The notes: generated by a model from the sequence alone, not told the origin. A stretch of DNA of 64,000 nucleotides from Acinetobacter sp. S54 (GCF_016624945.1 NZ_JACVUI010000001.1:186001-250000), one strand, 5' to 3'; counted from the stretch's first letter, positions 9,594 through 17,836 are shown. Numbers and translations are program-made.

Positions 9594-9603
9594 GAGAGAG
9601 GGA
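9594..9603. other. Candidate left attachment site
   Basis: Ten bases (GAGAGAGGGA) match the tRNA-Ser 3' region at 42134-42143 in the same orientation. The match is short, but it lies immediately outside the island genes and is preceded by sequence resembling the other end. Confidence 0.35.
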
Positions 9604-9662
9604 ATAAACTTTATAATTTAAGAGTATGAAAATTAAAAAAATTCAAAACTCGAATTTTTAAA

Positions 9663-9685
9663 TTTACCCCCAGTTATACCCCCAA
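9663..9685 (+). repeat. 23-base perfect repeat, left copy (partner at 41994-42016)
   Basis: Contains ACCCCCAGTTATACCCCC, two direct ACCCCC blocks ten or eleven bases apart. The same 23 bases occur just upstream of the integrase gene. Both copies lie about 70-130 bases inside the presumed att sites, as expected for integrase arm-type or excisionase sites. Confidence 0.65.
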
Positions 9686-9788
9686 AAGCATAAGGGTACT
9701 TCCTTAGCCACACATCTATTAGCCTTACTATAACATGGAAGTCTTGATTGATTTTACTGCTATTGAAATAAAACAGCAGCAGTTTAGC

Positions 9789-10904
9789 TTATTGATTACC
9801 GTAAAGACTAAACTGGTTCTCATCGCTCGTTAGCAAGTGCAACAGCTTTGGATGTAGAAATAACTTTTCCTTGCCGACAGCAATTTCTTCCAGTACTCCT
9901 AACTCAACTAATTTCTTTAGATAGGTAGATGCAGCCTGCCTTTTGGCAATGCCTTTGTCCACCAGATTAGAAATACGGCAATAGGGTTGTTCAAAAATCA
10001 CATCGACCAATTCTCTTGAGTAAATCTTTTCAGCATGGTTTTTAATGTATTCGATGCTATGTTCATGCAAGTGTCGGATTGTTTTGATTTTGGCGATTGT
10101 CCATTCACTACTATTCTTCACTGCTTGTAGCATGAATAAAATCCATTCTTGCCAATTTTTTTGTGTAGTCACACTTAATAGCAGTTCGTAGTATTTAGCT
10201 TTATTTTGAATGATAAAACGACTCAGATAAAGAATAGGCAAAGTCAGTAATTGTTGATCCATCAAATACAAAATATTAAAAATCCGCCCTGTACGTCCAT
10301 TACCGTCAACAAAAGGGTGAATCGCTTCAAATTGGTAATGAGCCACCGCCATCTTGATTAAAGGATCGATGTCTTCGTTGTAATGTAGGAACTTATCTAA
10401 GTTGGATAATAAGTTTCGGATCGTTTCCTGCCCATCAGGTGGTGTGTAGATGACCGCTCCTGTATAGCTATTTTTTAAAGCTGTGCCTGTAGTTGCACGG
10501 ATATCCAAATCCACACCTTTAATCGTCTGGCATATCTCGATAGCGGTACGTGTATTTAAAGGGCGTTCCTGAATGGACTGTACACCTTGATATAGTGCTG
10601 TTCTGTATCTTAGAGCTTCTTTAGTGGCATGATCTGCATGATCATCATGACCTTGTGCATGTTGGAATAGCTTATCTGTTGTGGTGACAATATTCTCAAT
10701 TTCAGAACTATCTTTTGCCTCTAACAATGGGATGATATTAATCAGGATCGTTTGGTTTGGAATGAGTTCACCTGCCTGCTTTAATTCAGCCAAGGCTGCT
10801 CTAGCTTCAATACATAACTTGAGTACTGTCTTGGTCTCTATATCCTGTTCTGGTGGTAATGGGGGCAGATCGTTATATGGTTCAGTTGCTTGCCATTGGG
10901 TCAT
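9789..10904 (-). CDS. Fic family protein (class II, with C-terminal winged helix)
   Basis: Fic enzymes usually transfer AMP to a target hydroxyl. The active-site motif HPFVDGNGRTGR is complete at residues 196-207. An N-terminal helix carries SSEIEN (residues 66-71), matching the inhibitory motif (S/T)xxxE(G/N) that marks class II, self-inhibited Fic proteins. The last 80 residues (REQ-type segment around ISNLVDKGIAKRQAASTYLKKLVELGVLEE) look like a winged helix-turn-helix, so DNA binding is likely. The ATG at 10904 is preferred, with GGA about nine bases upstream; an earlier ATG at 10958 lies inside the upstream repeat array. Autoregulation is inferred from that array. Confidence 0.88.
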   Translation of the reverse strand: MTQWQATEPYNDLPPLPPEQDIETKTVLKLCIEARAALAELKQAGELIPNQTILINIIPLLEAKDSSEIENIVTTTDKLFQHAQGHDDHADHATKEALRYRTALYQGVQSIQERPLNTRTAIEICQTIKGVDLDIRATTGTALKNSYTGAVIYTPPDGQETIRNLLSNLDKFLHYNEDIDPLIKMAVAHYQFEAIHPFVDGNGRTGRIFNILYLMDQQLLTLPILYLSRFIIQNKAKYYELLLSVTTQKNWQEWILFMLQAVKNSSEWTIAKIKTIRHLHEHSIEYIKNHAEKIYSRELVDVIFEQPYCRISNLVDKGIAKRQAASTYLKKLVELGVLEEIAVGKEKLFLHPKLLHLLTSDENQFSLYGNQ

Positions 10905-10929
10905 CGTATTTATTCCAGTATTTATTGTT

Positions 10930-11030
10930 ATGTCGATGCGAATAGAAAAAATCGACATGATTTAAAAGATATGTCGATAGCATAAACATGATTAGAGTGT
11001 CATGTCGATAAGAATTTAAAAAATCGACAT
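10930..11030. promoter_or_regulatory. Phased octamer array upstream of fic
   Basis: Five copies of ATGTCGAT or its complement ATCGACAT lie at 10930, 10951, 10971, 11002 and 11023. Start-to-start spacings are 21, 20, 31 and 21 bases, close to whole helical turns. The array covers the 5' region of the Fic gene, so it is a probable operator, perhaps for the Fic winged helix itself. Confidence 0.6.
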
Positions 11031-11881
11031 GATGTATAGGGTGCATTATTGGTAATACAGATATGATTAGAGTCTTATATTTAGATAAATTTTTGGCTAA
11101 CAAGTTTATTTATATTTTTATGATTTTTTTGAATGTTATATGCTGTTTTTTTACATTTAATAAGATTGTGTGATGAATTTTATATAAACCCTTAATAAAA
11201 TAAAGGTGATTTGAAGTGAGGAAGATATTTTAATTATGGCTCTCATGTGTATTTGTTTTTTAGCTAGTGTTGAAATAGTATATGAAGAAAAATTAGATAA
11301 AAATGTATAGGCATGGGAAAAATGTCTGATCTAATTTACAGATCTTGTATGGAGGAGAAGTTATCTAAAATGAATTAATGATCAGGATAAATCATCTTGT
11401 TGATAATGCAGTTAACTTTCCTGAACCTGAAGTATTTAAGGAGATTGGAAAAAATATTATTTATAAAGCTTATAAATTAAAAAACATAAGAATTATTAGG
11501 AAAAATTCAGTCAAATTTAAGGATTGAGAAAAGAAATTATTAAAAATTGTTTGGATAATAACATCTAGATTTAGTCTATTTATAAAAAATAAAAAGAATA
11601 TTTTAATTGGTTTCTTATGGGGTTTGATTATATTTTTTTGGGAGTTGTAATAATTTACATAAGAATTTTCTGTATATAAATATTTAATATATCAAGTTGA
11701 CATGCTAGTTGAGGATTTACGTCATATTTTTGAGAAATAAAGCTTAAATTTATGACACAATAATTATTGTTTTTTACAAAAAAATATTAGTTTTTATATC
11801 TAAAATTATATGTAAAATAGCTTAAAAATATTGTAAAATATACACAAAATTAATCATTTAAATTACATAAGTTATTGATTT
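11031..11881. other. Very AT-rich region without an intact gene
   Basis: About 850 bases with only short interrupted frames, for instance a 10-codon fragment near 11350. It may be a decayed gene or an AT-rich foreign segment serving as promoter for the next gene. No repeats or RNA genes were recognised. Confidence 0.5.
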
Positions 11882-13183
11882 ATGAAATACATAGTTAGAA
11901 AAAAAGAGATTTATATCATATTCAATGAGCTTGTTGCTAAGTACAGCCAAGCTATGAATGAGATCATAGCTGACCCACAAGATAGAAGAATAATTGATCT
12001 TATTTATGAACTGCATACGGTTGAAGACTTTTTAAATGATTTACAATTTATAAAAGGAGATTTATTTAGGTGTACAAAAAAACATATAGGCACTCATATT
12101 TCATATGCTACAAATGATTTTGAACCATCCTTTAAAATTATCCCATCAATATATGCAAGAAAGTTGTATCCTTTTTCTCCATTATTTTTTGATCTTGAGA
12201 AGTATAATGAAAAGTCTTTAAGAGATTTTTCTATGACGCTATATTTATTTATAGAAACTCTAAAAAAATATGAAAAACCTAAAGGGAAAATGAGTATTGT
12301 AGATACTATATTTCAGAGTAATAGTTTATCAAATTATGTAAAGTTTGATTTTTTAAAAATAAATTTTTATAGAATGAAAATTGATAACTATGAGGAGAGC
12401 TACGCACGTTTGCTTAACTCAATTGTATATGATTTTAAGTTTAATTTGAAATTCAACAGTAGGAAAATAAATGAAAATAATACTAAATATCGAAAAAGAA
12501 AAAGTGAGTATGAGATTTATGTCGATCAAATTATTAGTGAATATGGAAAGATTTCTGCCATCTCATTGGACTTCTGGTGTGAAGATGATAAAGATTTAAA
12601 TATTGGCGATCTAAAAACAAGTTTTTTAAATAATATAAGGTCTTTAAGTGTTTTTTATTGTGTGAAGGGATATGTAGGTAATTGGGATTTTAATGTTGAA
12701 CGTGGATTATATTTTAGATGTATTTTTTTTATTTCTAATAATGGTTTTTATGATGTAGGAGTTGTGCAAGAGGAGTTAAAGAATTACTGGGAACAGGGTT
12801 TATTCTATAACAGTGAAAAGATTTTCCCTAAACATCTATTGAGATATGCTGATTCAAGTTTTCTAGCGTATAGTTCAAAAAAATTAACGACATCAGTAAT
12901 AACTTCTCATGAGAAAGGGAGTAAACGATTCATAGATGAGTTTTATGATATTGTGCTGAATTATATTGTAGTCTCAGAAAAATACTTTTACCCTGCAATT
13001 CTAAGGTCTTCCCTGTTACACGCTACAAGTAAGATCTATGAACAAGAAATGCCCCTAAACGAAAAATTATTATTAGATAAGTATGGAGCATCAAGGTCAT
13101 TCAGAGGACACATAAGAAAGTCTCATGCTGAAAAACTAACTTTAGCTCATCCAAGCAAAGAAGATGTTCGTGATTCAGGCTAA
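11882..13183 (+). CDS. Hypothetical protein, possibly YagK/YfjJ-like
   Basis: A 433-residue protein of strongly AT-biased codon usage. The C-terminal half contains VFYCVKGYVGNWDFNVERGLYFRCIFFIS followed by a W-E-Q-G-L-F segment, which resembles the core pattern (GY.W..E....GY...), of the two paralogues downstream. This family is related to inovirus Gp2 / YagK-YfjJ proteins found on prophage-like islands; a replication role has been suggested for relatives, not shown here. The N-terminal half is unrecognised. The homology call is weak. Confidence 0.5.
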   Translation: MKYIVRKKEIYIIFNELVAKYSQAMNEIIADPQDRRIIDLIYELHTVEDFLNDLQFIKGDLFRCTKKHIGTHISYATNDFEPSFKIIPSIYARKLYPFSPLFFDLEKYNEKSLRDFSMTLYLFIETLKKYEKPKGKMSIVDTIFQSNSLSNYVKFDFLKINFYRMKIDNYEESYARLLNSIVYDFKFNLKFNSRKINENNTKYRKRKSEYEIYVDQIISEYGKISAISLDFWCEDDKDLNIGDLKTSFLNNIRSLSVFYCVKGYVGNWDFNVERGLYFRCIFFISNNGFYDVGVVQEELKNYWEQGLFYNSEKIFPKHLLRYADSSFLAYSSKKLTTSVITSHEKGSKRFIDEFYDIVLNYIVVSEKYFYPAILRSSLLHATSKIYEQEMPLNEKLLLDKYGASRSFRGHIRKSHAEKLTLAHPSKEDVRDSG

Positions 13184-13380
13184 GTTTGCTTCATTGAGTT
13201 ACGATTGAGCAGTAGTTAGGTCTTAGTTGGTTTTTAAAGTTATTGTAAGTAACTATTAATATTAAATATCAATGTCTTATGTTGTTTAGTAATTCATGAT
13301 TTTTTACTCATATATATGAGGCAGAATTTAAAAATTACAGATCAGGCAGTGATATGAATCCAATCAGATGAGTATCCTAC

Positions 13381-14316
13381 ATGATTACAGTAACTTGGAA
13401 TGAAGCAAGCCTGACACATGCAATTGATCAGTTTGTTAAACAGGTTTGTTTTTATCCAATCTCTCAACAAGAATTCTTATTGAGCTTGAATGTGCTTTAT
13501 CATGCCTTTAAGCCAATCTATCAACCGCATTTGGTATATGCCAAAACAATTGAATGTTTTATTCAGTGCATGCAATGGATTGAGTACTTCGTTGGTGTAT
13601 CCAAGCCACTTAGCTTGGAGCAGTTGGATGAACAGCAAATCTCAATTCTTCAAATGTGTTTACTTCAGTATCAACCATGCCACTTTCATGAACAGCAGTA
13701 TCAAGCTCAATTAGAAGTTGCTAATAGAGCATCTTTATCGCAGTATTTACAACAACTATTAAATCATTACTCTCAACTGCTATTTGTTCGAGTGGATTTG
13801 TCCTATGCAATGGAATACAGGCATTTGATTAACATTGAACAGGTCAAATCTGATCTTAGTGTTTTACTCAATCGAATTGCGAATAAAGATACGTGCTTCT
13901 ATGGCTTACAGGGATATGCATGGGCATTAGAGCAGGGTGCTGATAAAGGCTATCACTGCCATTTATTACTGATCTATGATCCATCTAAACGTCAGAATGA
14001 CTGGTATCTTGCTGATCAAGTTGGACAATTATGGAAAGAGATCACTCAGCAACAGGGTATTTTCTATAGCTGTAATACATCAGAAATCAAAGCACATTAT
14101 GAAAAATTGGGTCGTTTGGGTGTTGGACGGATTCATCGAAACAATGTAGATGAAGTATCCAATGCATTGAATGCAGCAATGTATCTGGTTAATCCTGAAA
14201 AATCTGAACAGTGGCTTTTAGCTAAAGTGCCGTATATGCGGACTTTTGGTATTGGACAATTTGATGTTACTTGGCGTCGAGGTGTAGCAAATACGACGCA
14301 ACAGCTTCAAGGTTAG
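13381..14316 (+). CDS. YagK/YfjJ-like (inovirus Gp2-type) protein
   Basis: A 311-residue protein. The C-terminal domain from about residue 140 has FVRVDLSY, a GLQGYAWALEQGADKGYHCHLLLIYDP segment and GVGRIHRNN, the pattern of the YagK/YfjJ C-terminal (inovirus Gp2-like) family: a beta-strand/His-rich core seen in phage and island proteins with a suspected role in replication or its control. The N-terminus (NEASLTHAIDQFVKQV....IS) aligns with that of the next gene, so the two are tandem paralogues. A shared leader GTGATATGAA precedes both. Confidence 0.6.
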   Translation: MITVTWNEASLTHAIDQFVKQVCFYPISQQEFLLSLNVLYHAFKPIYQPHLVYAKTIECFIQCMQWIEYFVGVSKPLSLEQLDEQQISILQMCLLQYQPCHFHEQQYQAQLEVANRASLSQYLQQLLNHYSQLLFVRVDLSYAMEYRHLINIEQVKSDLSVLLNRIANKDTCFYGLQGYAWALEQGADKGYHCHLLLIYDPSKRQNDWYLADQVGQLWKEITQQQGIFYSCNTSEIKAHYEKLGRLGVGRIHRNNVDEVSNALNAAMYLVNPEKSEQWLLAKVPYMRTFGIGQFDVTWRRGVANTTQQLQG

Positions 14317-14385
14317 AAATCATCTCCATTAAAGATTTACGGCACTCCTAGTGATATGAACCAATAACCTAGGATGTGTTTTCTC

Positions 14386-15252
14386 ATGACGACCTACAAC
14401 GAAGCTCAAACCTTTTGTGAAATTGAAAAATTTATCAAGGATGTGGTGGATGACCAAATCAGTTGTGAACAATTCAAGCAACAAATTGTTCCTTTAATCA
14501 TCAAGTCTAGACGTTTCTTTATTACTGGTTATGACTATGTTGATTCCATCATTATTTTTAAGAAAATTGAACGAGCCTTGTTTCAAGCCAATAAATATAG
14601 ATTGTATGAAAATATTTATGATCTGCCCGATCATGTGATTGAGTTGATGATTGCTGATATCCAGTCGCAATTTGAACGAATACAAGACGGTCATCAATAC
14701 GACCAAAAACAGAATAAAGCTGAAACGAAAAAGGTCGAACGTTTCTTATTGAATACCATGCAATACACAGATTGCTTAATGATCTTTCCAATGCGATTTG
14801 GTATCAGGGAAAGCGTATCGTCATTAGTAGGATTTAACGGTTTTGAGTGTTATGTCAATGCCATATTTAGAGAGGTCAGGGCAAGGGAGAGCAACGTATT
14901 CCGTTGCATCCATTCAGTGATTTGGAAGATAAAACATCATCCTGAACAGGGCTACTACCTTCAGATCTACTTTATTTATGCTGGGCAGGCACAGGATACG
15001 ACTTTATCTGACCATGCCAATAAACTGATAGCAAAGTGTGAAGAACTCAGTAATGGTTTTGGTGAAGTCTACATTGAAGAGCAAGCTAAAAAAGGATGGT
15101 CAGTGAATTGCCAAGATGACAGGCAGATTCAACGGATCCTGCAATTGCTCAAGAGTGATTTCAATGCGAATAGTAAAAATCATTATTTAAGGGTGATGCT
15201 AACTCGTGGCAAAACGTTTAATTGTGAACGTATTCCTTTAAAGCTGAAGTAG
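14386..15252 (+). CDS. Divergent YagK/YfjJ-like paralogue
   Basis: A 288-residue relative of the preceding gene. Its N-terminus (NEAQTFCEIEKFIKDV....IS) aligns with the upstream paralogue, and a weaker match follows around SVIWKIKHHPEQGYYLQIYFIYAG. The start at 14386 is chosen because the leader GTGATATGAA lies at a similar distance (35 versus 32 bases) in both genes; an ATG at 14374 is also in frame. The conserved His residues of the first copy are largely replaced (GYYLQIYF for GYHCHLLL), so activity may differ. Confidence 0.55.
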   Translation: MTTYNEAQTFCEIEKFIKDVVDDQISCEQFKQQIVPLIIKSRRFFITGYDYVDSIIIFKKIERALFQANKYRLYENIYDLPDHVIELMIADIQSQFERIQDGHQYDQKQNKAETKKVERFLLNTMQYTDCLMIFPMRFGIRESVSSLVGFNGFECYVNAIFREVRARESNVFRCIHSVIWKIKHHPEQGYYLQIYFIYAGQAQDTTLSDHANKLIAKCEELSNGFGEVYIEEQAKKGWSVNCQDDRQIQRILQLLKSDFNANSKNHYLRVMLTRGKTFNCERIPLKLK

Positions 15253-15288
15253 TTTTATTCAGTAAAATCGATAGAGTTGTCATCGAAC

Positions 15289-15319
15289 AATGGTCTAAGA
15301 ATAATCCGCTTAGACCATT
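15289..15319. terminator. Bidirectional terminator between convergent genes
   Basis: A perfect 11-bp stem (AATGGTCTAAG / CTTAGACCATT) with a nine-base loop, between the rightward paralogue and the leftward small-protein cluster. T-rich sequence flanks it modestly. Confidence 0.65.
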
Positions 15320-15367
15320 ATTAATTTCATTCGAAAAAATATGCCACTTGATCTAGGGGGTGAATAC

Positions 15368-15853
15368 CTAAAAATTATAGGTATAGGTCAAACCGCTGTT
15401 GGTGGTGACCGTCACTTCACGCACATATTCAGCCGAACAACCAAGATAGACCTTTGCCACAGAGCCATAGCGCATATTTTGGTAATCGTATGTGCCTTTA
15501 CTTCTACAATTCCCACGATTGATTAAAACCCCTGTGATGGTGGTTGGCGCATCGTTCAATGACATGATGTTTAATAAATCGGTATAGCCTGTCATGGAGT
15601 ATTGAGATTCTTCACGGCGAACACGGACTTCAAACTGTTCCTGCGGTGCTGTTTGTACGGGTTCAACAGGTGGACCATTTAAGTCATATTCTGAGCTATC
15701 CACCATCGTCGTTTTAAACTTATCATCTGCTGGATCTTCAGTGCTTTGTGACGCGGTATTTTCACTTTTTGCTTTAGTTTCAGTGGGTGGACTGCATGCG
15801 CTGAGGCTGGTGATCAGCAAGCCTGAGTACAGCAATGACTTGATCAGATTCAT
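15368..15853 (-). CDS. Putative lipoprotein
   Basis: A 161-residue protein with a lipoprotein signal: a basic N-terminus, a hydrophobic stretch and the lipobox LSAC with Cys20. The mature part is rich in Ser, Thr and Pro to about residue 75, then has a compact domain with two Cys (GNCRSKG and LGCSAE) that could form a disulphide. AGGAATTGAACA precedes the ATG. It is the most distal gene of a leftward series of small exported proteins. No known family was recognised. Confidence 0.65.
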   Translation of the reverse strand: MNLIKSLLYSGLLITSLSACSPPTETKAKSENTASQSTEDPADDKFKTTMVDSSEYDLNGPPVEPVQTAPQEQFEVRVRREESQYSMTGYTDLLNIMSLNDAPTTITGVLINRGNCRSKGTYDYQNMRYGSVAKVYLGCSAEYVREVTVTTNSGLTYTYNF

Positions 15854-15956
15854 TGTTCAATTCCTATTCTTAAATTCTTTATTGATTGCATTGGTTGAGC
15901 CATGTGGCTCAACCAATCATTTGGTTTTTGCATTATTGTTTTGATGATTGAGATCG

Positions 15957-16262
15957 TTATTTACATTGACCTGAACGGACTGATTCCACCATGCGTGGTT
16001 GGGTCTGTTCAGTATTCAGGCGTAGGCAAATGGCTTTTTTAGATTTGGCAGAAGTGGAAATAAAGTCTTCACCCTGAATCGGATTTGCGCCACCTGCGTT
16101 ATAAACGCTATAGCGTTTGCCGTTAGTGGCTTTAAAAGTGAACGCATCGCCTGATTCACTAAAGCCTTCGATTTTCTTTACTGTAACTGTTACAGCATTC
16201 GATTTAGCAAACGTGGTACTACACAGCACACTTAATCCTAAAATTAAAAACAGTTTTTTCAT
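15957..16262 (-). CDS. Small secreted hypothetical protein
   Basis: A 101-residue protein with a clear Sec signal peptide (MKKLFLILGLSVLCSTTFA). The mature part is about 80 residues with two Cys (KAICLRL and SGQCK) near its end. AGGAAATTCAAG before the ATG is a good ribosome-binding site. It belongs to the leftward cluster of exported proteins; function unknown. Confidence 0.65.
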   Translation of the reverse strand: MKKLFLILGLSVLCSTTFAKSNAVTVTVKKIEGFSESGDAFTFKATNGKRYSVYNAGGANPIQGEDFISTSAKSKKAICLRLNTEQTQPRMVESVRSGQCK

Positions 16263-16278
16263 CTTGAATTTCCTTTTC

Positions 16279-16425
16279 TTATTTCCTAAAAATGGTGACG
16301 GGCCAGACTGCTGCCTTACCTAAGTTATAGGAATAGGGCATGTGAGCAGTGCTGCTACAATTTTTGAAATAAACTGAGCAAATCACGGCAATGACGACGT
16401 ATCCGATAATTAAATAATTTTTCAT
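16279..16425 (-). CDS. Small membrane protein (48 aa)
   Basis: Begins MKNYLIIGYVVIAVICSVYF, a single N-terminal membrane segment or uncleaved signal, followed by a short tail NCSSTAHMPYSYNLGKAAVW. GGGATCAAAA gives a good ribosome-binding site, so this internal ATG is preferred to one 39 bases upstream. Possible lipoprotein-like Cys after the helix. Function unknown. Confidence 0.55.
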   Translation of the reverse strand: MKNYLIIGYVVIAVICSVYFKNCSSTAHMPYSYNLGKAAVWPVTIFRK

Positions 16426-16438
16426 TTTTGATCCCTGC

Positions 16439-16714
16439 TTATTCTTTACATTGCTGTACGGCATTTGCCATTACTTGGTTAAATTCTGGCGGTGGCTGCA
16501 TCGTCTCCCGAGCAGTGACATCTGCCATGCTTTCCATAAATTCAGGCGAGTAGTGCGCCTCAACCTTGTCGTAAATACAGGAACAGGTTGAACGATCCAG
16601 CCCACCAGCCTGACAACCTGCCTTAAAGTCACGTTTGACCTTGCTGTCACAGGCAATCAGTAGGCTGCTACTCAGAACAAGAGTGATAACCCCGAACCAC
16701 GTTTGATATTTCAT
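16439..16714 (-). CDS. Small putative lipoprotein with Cys pairs
   Basis: A 91-residue protein with a lipobox (SSSLLIAC, Cys22). The mature part has four further Cys (GCQAG, STCSCIYD, QQCKE), suggesting disulphides in the periplasm. GGAATATCT stands before the ATG. The pattern CQ......CxCxxxxV resembles small periplasmic proteins annotated as hypothetical in this genus; no function can be given. Part of the leftward small exported-protein cluster. Confidence 0.6.
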   Translation of the reverse strand: MKYQTWFGVITLVLSSSLLIACDSKVKRDFKAGCQAGGLDRSTCSCIYDKVEAHYSPEFMESMADVTARETMQPPPEFNQVMANAVQQCKE

Positions 16715-16765
16715 AGATATTCCAATTCATTGGGATTTGTTGTTTTTAAAATCGTGATGGATTGC

Positions 16766-16885
16766 CTATTTATGCCAACCTGCCAAATAGACCAGCAGCC
16801 ATAAAAAACCCAGCAATAAAATAAAGCCTGGCCCAAGAGCCACCACGACGATGACAAGCAAAATAAGCTGTGCGATGAATTTCAT
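16766..16885 (-). CDS. Tiny hydrophobic membrane protein (39 aa)
   Basis: MKFIAQLILLVIVVVALGPG begins a 39-residue, almost wholly hydrophobic peptide with two possible helices and the tail LAGWHK. GGATAAAAATC before the ATG is a good ribosome-binding site, so the internal start is preferred over an upstream one at 16969. Toxin-like hydrophobic peptide is one possibility; there is no direct evidence. Confidence 0.5.
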   Translation of the reverse strand: MKFIAQLILLVIVVVALGPGFILLLGFLWLLVYLAGWHK

Positions 16886-16953
16886 GATTTTTATCCAGCA
16901 CAAAACACCACTGACCAAAATGGATGCAGTAGTTGATGAATGCCTTGAATTAA

Positions 16954-17049
16954 TCAGGACACAGCGCAAGCGTGTGATAAATGAATCGGAATGAAATGCC
17001 TTGAAGGCTTAGAACGTGCAGGGGAATAAAGCAGAGTAAAATGTGTCAT
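16954..17049 (-). CDS. Possible 31-aa leader peptide
   Basis: A short frame (begins MTHFTLLYSPARSKPSRHF, ends HACAVS) preceded by a near-perfect Shine-Dalgarno, AGGAG, seven bases before the ATG. It heads the leftward cluster of tiny exported proteins and could be a leader or a real small protein. The strong ribosome-binding site is the main evidence. Confidence 0.4.
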   Translation of the reverse strand: MTHFTLLYSPARSKPSRHFIPIHLSHACAVS

Positions 17050-17157
17050 GGTTGACTCCTGTATGTATAAGAAGTTCTACCGCATCACTGCTAAATAATG
17101 GTGGCAGAACGAAAAGGGGTTAGCAGACTGGACATACAGAACCAGCACGCGCGAACG

Positions 17158-17190
17158 CGTCCCCCTCCCGTTCTACCGCAAAGGGGGACG
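17158..17190. other. GC-rich hairpin
   Basis: Perfect 9-bp arms CGTCCCCCT and AGGGGGACG enclose a 15-base loop containing the repeated decamer TTCTACCGCA. Unusually GC-rich for this island. Confidence 0.55.
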
Positions 17191-17310
17191 AGAAGGTTTT
17201 TACGCATACGGAGAATACTCAGAAGAATAAACTCTGATGCGCTGTATGAAACGGTCTGCTAAAACCGACTGACAATGTAGGTCAGCCCTTGCATCATAAT
17301 CGCTGCTAAA

Positions 17311-17332
17311 AAACAGGTCAATTGATCTGTTT
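17311..17332. promoter_or_regulatory. 22-bp near-perfect palindrome
   Basis: AAACAG-G-TCAATTGA-T-CTGTTT is a palindrome except for one symmetric pair. It lies between divergent units and is a plausible dimeric repressor operator. Confidence 0.45.
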
Positions 17333-17472
17333 AAGCATCATTCAAAATTGCCTAAAACTGATGTTAAAAAACGCATTCTAAAAAAATACAAATACATAGC
17401 ATCTAATTGAGAACGGTGTTTCTCCATTTGAGATCGCACCAAGACATGCTTCAGCTACATCGCAATCATTTT

Positions 17473-17498
17473 GCCTGCTTCCCCAGCAGGCTTTTTTT
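17473..17498 (+). terminator. Terminator upstream of the zinc-ribbon gene
   Basis: A 7-bp stem (GCCTGCT / AGCAGGC), loop TCCCC and seven T. It ends 24 bases before the next start codon, so it would act as an attenuator unless a promoter lies between. Confidence 0.8.
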
Positions 17499-17521
17499 AT
17501 TCATTTACAGGAAATACCACA

Positions 17522-17836
17522 ATGAGTTTGCCATGTCCTTATTGCCAGTCTAGAGAGACGGTACAACTGCAATCCCCCCAACATTTACCCAGTCCACCCA
17601 ATAACCCTATTTCCAATAGTGTGATGTCACCGATGGCACTTGCCACATTAGGCGTGAGTGTTTCTAAAAGCCTGAATATTCCTCCGATTGCAGGCGCAAT
17701 CGTTGGGGTACTGATCGGCGGTATCTGGATGTTGATCACTGAAGATGAACAGCAACAGCCATTACAACCCATTTCACGTAGGCAGTATTACTGCAATCAC
17801 TGTGACCGCAGCTTTAGCCCAAATTTACGCAATTAA
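17522..17836 (+). CDS. Zinc-ribbon membrane protein
   Basis: A 104-residue protein with two Cys pairs, CPYC at the N-terminus and CNHC near the C-terminus, likely to form one split zinc ribbon. Between them is a Pro/Ser-rich linker and one hydrophobic segment (IAGAIVGVLIGGIWMLI). AGGAAAT lies eight bases upstream of the ATG chosen. Similar small proteins accompany DUF932 and YqaJ genes on island-type elements, but the role is unknown. Confidence 0.6.
   Translation: MSLPCPYCQSRETVQLQSPQHLPSPPNNPISNSVMSPMALATLGVSVSKSLNIPPIAGAIVGVLIGGIWMLITEDEQQQPLQPISRRQYYCNHCDRSFSPNLRN

Larger units (their letters stand above)
17050..17521. other. Structured noncoding region (control or origin candidate)
   Basis: 472 bases without a convincing gene between divergent transcription units. 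It contains a repeat of TTCTACCGCA (17075 and 17171), a 9-bp hairpin, a 22-bp near-palindrome, a CTGAC/GTCAG hairpin at 17269-17285 and a terminator just before the next gene. It could hold two promoters, a structured RNA or a replication/transfer origin; the sequence alone does not decide. Confidence 0.5.

Noticed and set aside
10905..11030. CRISPR-like array formed by the ATGTCGAT octamers
   Set aside because: Repeat units are only eight bases, occur in both orientations and have spacers of 12-23 bases; no cas genes are present.
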